From positions 5,386,501 through 5,450,500 of the forward strand of contig NZ_CP029043.1 in the NCBI RefSeq assembly GCF_003074055.1: 64,000 bases of DNA. The letters run 5' to 3'. The position numbers and the translations under genes are program-made. Source of the DNA: Streptomyces nigra (GTDB lineage: Bacteria > Actinomycetota > Actinomycetes > Streptomycetales > Streptomycetaceae). The notes beneath the pieces are model-generated. The model saw only the letters and a list, made by a program, of their open reading frames with translations. It did no database searches and was not told the origin of the DNA. The stretch's first letter is position 1, and every line of letters begins with the position of its first letter. This document shows positions 58,079 to 64,000 of this stretch, piece after piece.

Positions 58079-59518
58079 GTGAGCACCGAGCTGCGTCGTC
58101 TGCGCAACTACATCGACGGTGAGTTCCGGGACGCCGCCGACGGACGGACCACCGAGGTGGTCAACCCCGCGACGGGCGAGGCGTACGCGACCGCGCCGCT
58201 GTCCGGACAGGCGGACGTCGACGCCGCCATGGAGGCGGCGGCCCGGGCCTTCCCGGCCTGGCGCGACGCCACCCCCGCCGAGCGCCAGAAGGCCCTGCTG
58301 AAGATCGCGGACGCCTTCGAGGAGCGCGCCGAGGACCTGATCGCCGCCGAGGTGGAGAACACCGGCAAGCCGATCGGCCTGACGCGGTCCGAGGAGATCC
58401 CGCCGATGGTCGACCAGATCCGCTTCTTCGCCGGCGCGGCGCGGATGCTGGAGGGCCGCTCCGCGGGCGAGTACATGGAGGGCCTGACCTCGATCGTGCG
58501 CCGTGAGCCGATCGGCGTCTGCGCGCAGGTCGCGCCGTGGAACTACCCGATGATGATGGCCGTGTGGAAGTTCGCCCCGGCCCTCGCCGCGGGCAACACG
58601 GTCGTCCTGAAGCCGTCGGACACGACCCCCGCGTCGACCGTCCTGATCGCCGAGATCATCGGCGCGATCCTGCCGAAGGGCGTCTTCAACGTCATCACCG
58701 GCGACCGTGACACCGGCCGCATGATGGTCGAGCACCCGACCCCCGCGATGGCCTCCATCACCGGTTCCGTGCGCGCCGGCATGTCGGTCGCCGAGTCCGC
58801 GGCCAAGGACCTCAAGCGGGTCCACCTGGAGCTGGGCGGAAAGGCCCCCGTCGTCGTCTTCCAGGACACCGACATCGCCAAGGCCGTCGAGGACATCTCG
58901 GTCGCGGGCTTCTTCAACGCCGGGCAGGACTGTACGGCCGCCACCCGTGTGCTCGTCCAGGAGTCCATCCACGACGAGTTCGTGCGGGCGCTCGCCAAGG
59001 CCGCCGCCGACACCAAGACCGGTCAGCCGGACGACGAGGACGTGCTGTTCGGCCCGCTCAACAACCCGAACCAGCTCAAGCAGGTCGCCGGGTTCATCGA
59101 CCGGCGCCCCGCCCACGCCAAGGTCGAGGCGGGCGGCCACCAGGTCGGCGACAAGGGGTACTTCTACGCCCCGACCGTCGTGTCCGGGCTGAAGCAGGAC
59201 GACGAGATCATCCAGAAGGAGGTCTTCGGGCCGGTCATCACCGTCCAGTCGTTCACCGACGAGGCCCAGGCGATCGAGTGGGCGAACGGCGTCGAGTACG
59301 CGCTCGCCTCCTCGGTGTGGACCAAGGACCACGGGCGCGCGATGCGGATGTCCAAGGCCCTCGACTTCGGCTGCGTGTGGATCAACACCCACATCCCGCT
59401 GGTCGCGGAGATGCCGCACGGCGGCTTCAAGAAGTCCGGCTACGGCAAGGACCTCTCGGCGTACGGCTTCGACGACTACACGCGTATCAAGCACGTCATG
59501 ACGTCCCTGGACGTCTGA
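58079..59518 (+). CDS. aldehyde dehydrogenase (probable gamma-aminobutyraldehyde dehydrogenase)
   Basis: A 479-residue NAD-dependent ALDH. The catalytic cysteine is C285 (NAGQDCTAATR) and the general base is E251 (LELGGKAPVVV). The cofactor segment IGVCAQVAPWNYPMMM and VLKPSDTTP are intact. The N-terminus LRNYIDGEFRDAADGRTTEVVNPATGEAY and the overall sequence match PatD/gamma-aminobutyraldehyde dehydrogenases. With the divergent aminotransferase it would complete putrescine to GABA. The GTG start follows AGGAGG. Confidence 0.9.
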   Translation: MSTELRRLRNYIDGEFRDAADGRTTEVVNPATGEAYATAPLSGQADVDAAMEAAARAFPAWRDATPAERQKALLKIADAFEERAEDLIAAEVENTGKPIGLTRSEEIPPMVDQIRFFAGAARMLEGRSAGEYMEGLTSIVRREPIGVCAQVAPWNYPMMMAVWKFAPALAAGNTVVLKPSDTTPASTVLIAEIIGAILPKGVFNVITGDRDTGRMMVEHPTPAMASITGSVRAGMSVAESAAKDLKRVHLELGGKAPVVVFQDTDIAKAVEDISVAGFFNAGQDCTAATRVLVQESIHDEFVRALAKAAADTKTGQPDDEDVLFGPLNNPNQLKQVAGFIDRRPAHAKVEAGGHQVGDKGYFYAPTVVSGLKQDDEIIQKEVFGPVITVQSFTDEAQAIEWANGVEYALASSVWTKDHGRAMRMSKALDFGCVWINTHIPLVAEMPHGGFKKSGYGKDLSAYGFDDYTRIKHVMTSLDV

Positions 59519-59540
59519 CGCTCCCTTCCGAGCGCGAGGA

Positions 59541-59581
59541 CGCGGCCCCGCTCCCGGCATCACGCCGGGACCGGGGCCGCG
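59541..59581. terminator. bidirectional terminator between convergent genes
   Basis: CGCGGCCCCG pairs with CGGGGCCGCG, then a 2-base internal loop and CCCGGC pairs with GCCGGG: 16 pairs in all, between the dehydrogenase and the AAA ATPase gene. Confidence 0.8.
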
Positions 59582-59585
59582 GCCG

Positions 59586-62500
59586 TCAGGCGTCCGGTGC
59601 GCCCCCGGCAGGAGGGTTCATGGCGCGGGTGATGGCCGACTCGACGGCGGCGATGCGGTCGGCGAGGAGACCGAGGGCGGCCACCGCGCGGGTCAGCTGG
59701 TCGTCCTCCGGACCGCCCAGCGCCTGGGTGCGGACGTGCGCGGCCTTCACCTCCGCCCATCGGGCGGCCTGCGCGGCGGTGAGCGTGCCGCGCAGCTCGG
59801 CCAGCTTCAGCAGGTCGGCCTCGGCGCCGGTCGTCAGGGTCTGCGCCTCGGCCCGGTAGTGGTCGTCGATCAGCGCGGTCAGCTCCGCGTCGTTCATGAC
59901 CGGCTGGACGCGCTGCGCGATCTTGTTCATGTTCCGGTACGAGCCCTGGAGCCGGAACGGCGGCTCCGTGCGGGTGGCGTCGGCCTGCGCGGCGGACGCG
60001 ATGTAGGCGTCGTTCACCGCGAGCACGGTCGCCCGCACCGTCAGCAGATGGCGCAGCACCGCGAGGATCCGCTCCAGTTCGGCGGGCGCGTAGGGGTGGG
60101 CCAGCCGGTCCGGGCGGGCCGTCGGGTCGCCCTCGGCCAGCCGGACGAGCAGGTCGAGGTCGGCCCGGTCGCGTCCGGCGAGCGGCGCCAGCACGGTGTT
60201 GGCGGTGAGCGCGTTCTCGATGAAGCTCAGCGCGAAGACCTGCTCCTTGCCGGTGAGGACGTCGCCGAGGTTCCACACGTCGGCGCGGTTGGCGAGCATG
60301 TCGGGGACGCGGAAGCGCCCGCCGGACTCGGTGTACGGGTTGCCGGCCATGCAGACCGCGAACCGCTTGCCGCGCAGGTCGTACGTGCGGGGCGTGCCGT
60401 CGTGCACCCCGTCGATGGTGCGCGTGGCGTCGCACAGCGGGATGAACTTCTGCAGCAGCTCCGGCGAGGTGTGCTGGATGTCGTCCAGGTACAGCAGGGT
60501 GTTGTTGCCCGCCGCCAGCGCGAAGTTGATCTTCTCGACCTCCTGGCGCGCGGTCGCGTTCGGGGCCTCGGCGGGGTCGAGCGAGGTCACGCCCCGGCCC
60601 AGCGCGGGACCGCTCACCTTGACCAGCATCAGCCCCAGCCGGTCCGCGACGTACTCGACGAGGGTCGTCTTGCCGTAGCCGGGCGGGGAGACGAGCAGCA
60701 GCAGACCGCCGGTGTCGGTCCGCTTGGTGTCACCGGTGGTGCCGAGCTGCCGGGCGAGGCTGTCGCCGACGAGCGGCAGGTACACCTCGTCGATGAGCCG
60801 GTTGCGGACGAACGCCGGCATCACCCGCGGGCGGTGCTCGTCGAGCCGCAGCCGGTCCCGCTCCGCGGCCGTCACGGCGGTACGGCGGCGCAGATAGGCG
60901 CGGTGCGCGGGGACCTCGTGCGTGGCGAACGCCCGGGTCCGGGCGAGGAATTCGTCGACGCGGAGCGTGAGCCGGCCGCCGCCGATCCGGGGGTGGGCGC
61001 CGAGCAGGCCCTCCACGGTCGCGGTCAGCGGCGCCTCGGACTCGTAGCGGGGGAGGCCCGGGCACAGCTCGGCGGCCACGGCCTCCGCCAGGTCCCCGGC
61101 GGTGACGTCGGTGCCGGTGGAGGCCGTGTACGCGGACAGCCACGCCTCGACCAGCTGGCGGCGGGCGGCCAGGCCCCCGAGCGCCGCGAGGTCGTCGTCG
61201 TAGGCGGAGGTGCCGACCGTACGGCGGAACTTGTCCAGCAGGGTGCGGGCGCCGGCGCTGACGACGAAGCCGTCCGGGCCGCAGGTCAGTTCGTCGAAGA
61301 GGTAGTCCGCGGCGGGCCGGCCGCCCTCGCCGCCGATCGCCTCCGCCAGCTCCCGGCACAGCTCCGCGATCGCGGGCGCCAGACCGAACGTGTCGCGGGC
61401 GCGGGCCAGCGACACCGCGCGCCGGGCCCAGTCCGCGCGGGCCTCCTCCGTCGTGCCATGGGCCCAGAACAGCTGGGCCCGCGCCCGGGCGGACGGCTCG
61501 TGGCGCAGCGGGCCCGCGCTCTCGTACAGGCCGAGCAGCGCGGTGAGGATCAGCGCCGTGTCGTGGTCGTGGACGCCGGGCTCGTACCCCTCGTCGTACG
61601 CCTCCCGCGCGGCCCGGCGCACGAGTTCGGGCAGGTCCGCGCCGGCCAGGCCCTCGGCGCCGTGCGTGTCGAGCAGCCGGGCGGCCAGGTGCTCGGCGCG
61701 GTAGACGTCCGGGGACTCCGACGGCAGCGGTCGGTCCCAGTGGGCACGGGCCGCCACCAGCTCGGGGTCGGTCAGCGGGGAGCGGTGGTCGGTGCCGGTC
61801 ACGGCGAAGGCGAGTCCGTCGCCGTCCGGGACCAGGGTGAGGTCGAGCGGCTCGGTGTGCACGGCGAAGCGGTGCCCGCCCAGGCGCAGGGTGCGGCCGC
61901 CGTCGGCGTACAGGTCGGTACGGTCCCGCAGGGCGCGCCCTGCCTCCTGGCGGGCGGCCTTCAGCCGTCCGTCCAGCTCCTCCGCCCGTACCTGGTCGCC
62001 GAGTTCACGCAGCTCGCCGACGATCCGGCGGACCTTGGCGGGCATCGGGTCGGAGGCGAAGAAGGCCGCGACGGCGTCCGCGTCGGGCAGCGCGACGGCC
62101 CGCCGGGCGACGGACCGCAGCACCCGCTCCGCGGAGCCGGCCAGCCGCTCGGCGCGCCGGGCCCGCTCGTCGGCGAGGGCCTGCTTACGGGCCGTGAACA
62201 CCTCGTGGATCTCGTCGCGCCGGTCGGCGAGCGCGCCGAGGAAGTCGTCGAACTCGGCGAACCGCGACTCCAGGGTCTCCACCCGCACCAGCAGGCGGGC
62301 CAGTTGCTCCTCGCACGCGTCGGGGGTGCCGGCGGCCGCGAGGGCGGCGGTGACCGCCTGCCCGAGCAGGGCGAACTCGGCGGCGAACCCCTCCCGCCCC
62401 TCCTGGTCGGCGAGTTCGCGGCGGCGGCCGTCGAGGACGGCACGGGCACGGTTGACGCCGCCCGCGACCTCGGCGATCCGTCCCAGGACGGCCGTACGGA

Positions 62501-64000
62501 CCGTGACGTCGGCGATGTCGAGACCGGCGACGACCTCCGTCACCGTGTCCAGCCCCTCGGCGAGTTCGTCGATCCGGGCGGCGACGGGACCGGCCTCGGC
62601 GGCGGTCGCGATGCCCGCGGCGTCCGCGAGGAGAGTGTCGACCCGCTCGTGGTGGGCGGCGAAGGCGTCCTCGCGGGCCAGGTCGGTGACCGCCCGGCGG
62701 CCGAACGCGTCCAGGTCGGACGCCACGTCGGCGGCCAGCGCGTCGATCCGGTCCGTGTCGGCGTACCGCAGGTCCTTCAGCGTGAGCAGATGCCCCTGCG
62801 CGCGGCGCAGTTCGGCGAGCCCCGACACCCAGGCGTCGGCGCCCCGGGGTGCCTCGCCGCGCAGCCGCCGGACGACCGCGGCGACGCGCTCGGCGGCCTC
62901 GGTGAGCGCCTCGGCGGCCCGCCGGGTCAGCGCCCGCACGGTACGGAACTCGGTCAGCACCTGCTCGGCGGTCGCCCGCACCCGCCCCAACGGGCCGGCC
63001 AGATCGCCGAGTTCCGGCTCGTCCAGCCAGTGGTGGGCGTCGGCCGCGCGGACGCAGGCCGCCGTCAGCGCCTCGTACATCTCGACGGTGGGGGTGGTGT
63101 CGGCGACGGCTCCGGCGACGGACAGGCAGTCGGAGATGCCGCGCACCAGATCGGCGTTGCCGACCCGGGCCAGCGGTCCGGCACCGGCCGGCTGCGCGGC
63201 GGCGTGGACGTCGGAGACGAAAGGGGAGGTCCACAGCCGCACCGGGTGGACGCGGCCCGGCTCGGCGCTCTCGGCGCCCAGCAGGACCAGCCCGCCGTCG
63301 CCGAACAGGGCCCACCCGCCGCTGGCGAGCGGTGTCGACACCTCCTTGCGGATCACGTTGTACGGCAGCAGCAGGGCGCGGCCCGCACCCCGCGCGTGGA
63401 ACGTGAACAGGACGTCCTCGCCGTTGGGGGAGCGGACGGTCCGCTCGAACTCCAGGAGCCCGGGCTCCTCCGCGACCCCTTCGAAGATCTTGTGCGCGCC
63501 GCTCGCCAGGCAGTACCCGCCGGGGAAGACGATCCCCTGGTCCTCGGGGAGCCGGCGGCACGCCTGCCCGATCCCGTCGAGGCGTACGACGGCCCTGGTC
63601 AGCGTGTTGAACACCAGGTACCGGTGGGCGTCCTCGTTGTAGGGGCGGATCCGCAGCAGGATCAGCGCGCCCACCCGGGCGTGGGCGATCTCGGCGTCCG
63701 CGAGGGCCTGCAACGGCTCGTCGACGGGCTCGGCGTAGACGCCCTGGCCCGTCTCCGTGTCGTCCTCGGTCTTCACGGTGAGAGTGCCGCCGACGGTCGC
63801 GACGAACAACTCGTCCCCGACGGACACATGGGGGTGCCGGCCCAGCCGGTGGTCCGCGCGGGTGGCCGGCGTCCAGGTGAAGTCGTGGGCGGGCGGCGCC
63901 ACATGGTCGCGGTCGCCGCGCGCGTCCAGGAAGGACACCTCGCCGCCGTCCGTCACCGCCCAGCGCAGCACCCGGATGTCGTCCGCCGTCTCACCGGTCT
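59586..64000 (-). CDS. very large AAA ATPase of the 'DNA repair ATPase' type, 5' end outside window
   Basis: At least 1470 residues; the frame stays open to the right edge. The N-terminal part visible is beta-rich (repeated blade-like strands such as LRWAVTDGGEVSFLDARG and VLFTFHARGAGRALLLPYNVI, possibly a propeller). A long helical, coiled-coil-like middle section follows. The AAA core near the C-terminus has Walker A SPPGYGKTT (encoded about 60665-60692), Walker B TLLYLDDIQH (about 60472-60501) and a sensor-like MAGNPYTESGGRFRVPDML. Similar proteins are annotated as DNA repair ATPases without direct proof; some lie near band-7 or PspA-like membrane-stress genes. No partner is visible here. 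Confidence 0.85.
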   Translation of the reverse strand, partial: TGETADDIRVLRWAVTDGGEVSFLDARGDRDHVAPPAHDFTWTPATRADHRLGRHPHVSVGDELFVATVGGTLTVKTEDDTETGQGVYAEPVDEPLQALADAEIAHARVGALILLRIRPYNEDAHRYLVFNTLTRAVVRLDGIGQACRRLPEDQGIVFPGGYCLASGAHKIFEGVAEEPGLLEFERTVRSPNGEDVLFTFHARGAGRALLLPYNVIRKEVSTPLASGGWALFGDGGLVLLGAESAEPGRVHPVRLWTSPFVSDVHAAAQPAGAGPLARVGNADLVRGISDCLSVAGAVADTTPTVEMYEALTAACVRAADAHHWLDEPELGDLAGPLGRVRATAEQVLTEFRTVRALTRRAAEALTEAAERVAAVVRRLRGEAPRGADAWVSGLAELRRAQGHLLTLKDLRYADTDRIDALAADVASDLDAFGRRAVTDLAREDAFAAHHERVDTLLADAAGIATAAEAGPVAARIDELAEGLDTVTEVVAGLDIADVTVRTAVLGRIAEVAGGVNRARAVLDGRRRELADQEGREGFAAEFALLGQAVTAALAAAGTPDACEEQLARLLVRVETLESRFAEFDDFLGALADRRDEIHEVFTARKQALADERARRAERLAGSAERVLRSVARRAVALPDADAVAAFFASDPMPAKVRRIVGELRELGDQVRAEELDGRLKAARQEAGRALRDRTDLYADGGRTLRLGGHRFAVHTEPLDLTLVPDGDGLAFAVTGTDHRSPLTDPELVAARAHWDRPLPSESPDVYRAEHLAARLLDTHGAEGLAGADLPELVRRAAREAYDEGYEPGVHDHDTALILTALLGLYESAGPLRHEPSARARAQLFWAHGTTEEARADWARRAVSLARARDTFGLAPAIAELCRELAEAIGGEGGRPAADYLFDELTCGPDGFVVSAGARTLLDKFRRTVGTSAYDDDLAALGGLAARRQLVEAWLSAYTASTGTDVTAGDLAEAVAAELCPGLPRYESEAPLTATVEGLLGAHPRIGGGRLTLRVDEFLARTRAFATHEVPAHRAYLRRRTAVTAAERDRLRLDEHRPRVMPAFVRNRLIDEVYLPLVGDSLARQLGTTGDTKRTDTGGLLLLVSPPGYGKTTLVEYVADRLGLMLVKVSGPALGRGVTSLDPAEAPNATARQEVEKINFALAAGNNTLLYLDDIQHTSPELLQKFIPLCDATRTIDGVHDGTPRTYDLRGKRFAVCMAGNPYTESGGRFRVPDMLANRADVWNLGDVLTGKEQVFALSFIENALTANTVLAPLAGRDRADLDLLVRLAEGDPTARPDRLAHPYAPAELERILAVLRHLLTVRATVLAVNDAYIASAAQADATRTEPPFRLQGSYRNMNKIAQRVQPVMNDAELTALIDDHYRAEAQTLTTGAEADLLKLAELRGTLTAAQAARWAEVKAAHVRTQALGGPEDDQLTRAVAALGLLADRIAAVESAITRAMNPPAGGAPDA

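Noticed and set aside
61792..63642. 616-residue forward frame opposite the AAA ATPase
   Set aside because: Ser/Arg/Ala-rich shadow with no motif; the reverse-strand protein is coherent throughout.
1..64000. Search by eye for tRNA, rRNA, CRISPR, insertion sequences and prophage genes
   Set aside because: No cloverleaf with GTTCRANNC, no ribosomal RNA core, no spaced repeats and no transposase, integrase or phage structural protein was found.

Overview
The window is a very GC-rich, gene-dense stretch of an actinobacterial chromosome, almost certainly Streptomyces. It contains whiG, nsdA, mycothiol-type proteins, an LAETG sortase substrate, four tandem type I signal peptidases and many GTG starts. 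From memory the gene order follows the S. coelicolor SCO5577-SCO5657 core; no search was run.

Layout. (1) 1-8.1 kb: a small coiled-coil protein, smc, the glucose permease glcP, a flavin-dependent monooxygenase (reverse) and ftsY. (2) 8.2-19 kb: a prim-pol-like protein (reverse), nsdA, a GlnR-type box, the amtB-glnK-glnD nitrogen operon, ffh and an ftsH-type protease. (3) 19-22.3 kb: a methyltransferase divergent from an archaeal/eukaryotic-type prolyl-tRNA synthetase, then a SprT-like metalloprotease. (4) 22.7-33.2 kb: rpsP-khpA-rimM-trmD, rplS, sipW-X-Y-Z, a frameshifted NUDIX gene, a DUF2469 gene, a yraN-type gene, comM/yifB and dprA. (5) 33.2-40.8 kb: whiG, a TetR regulator, a secreted M23 protein (reverse) and rpsB-tsf-pyrH-frr-cdsA. 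(6) 40.8-45.2 kb: a looser accessory insert holding a lipoprotein, a small acidic protein, an internally duplicated membrane protein and a small S1-like protein. (7) 45.2-50.3 kb: rlmN, then a TPP riboswitch and the thiamine importer thiB-thiP-thiQ. (8) 50.3-55.8 kb: a mycothiol/DinB-type protein, an LAETG surface protein, a LOG-family protein, a VOC protein and an ABC pair whose ATPase lacks a normal signature motif. (9) 55.9-59.5 kb: a class III aminotransferase and an Lrp/AsnC regulator (reverse) divergent from an aldehyde dehydrogenase, which looks like a putrescine/GABA catabolic unit. (10) 59.6-64 kb: a very large AAA ATPase (reverse) running off the right edge.

The main themes are protein export (FtsY, Ffh, four signal peptidases, FtsH), translation (S16, L19, S2, EF-Ts, RRF, TrmD, RimM, RlmN, ProRS), nitrogen control (GlnR box, AmtB, GlnK, GlnD) and development (NsdA, WhiG). 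Several genes start 6-8 nt after a -10-like hexamer and are probably leaderless. I found no tRNA, rRNA, CRISPR array, insertion sequence or intact prophage. The least ordinary items are the frameshifted NUDIX gene, two DnaA-box matches in the rpsB promoter, the duplicated membrane protein, the degenerate prim-pol, the degenerate ABC ATPase and the two-hairpin platform behind the TPP riboswitch.
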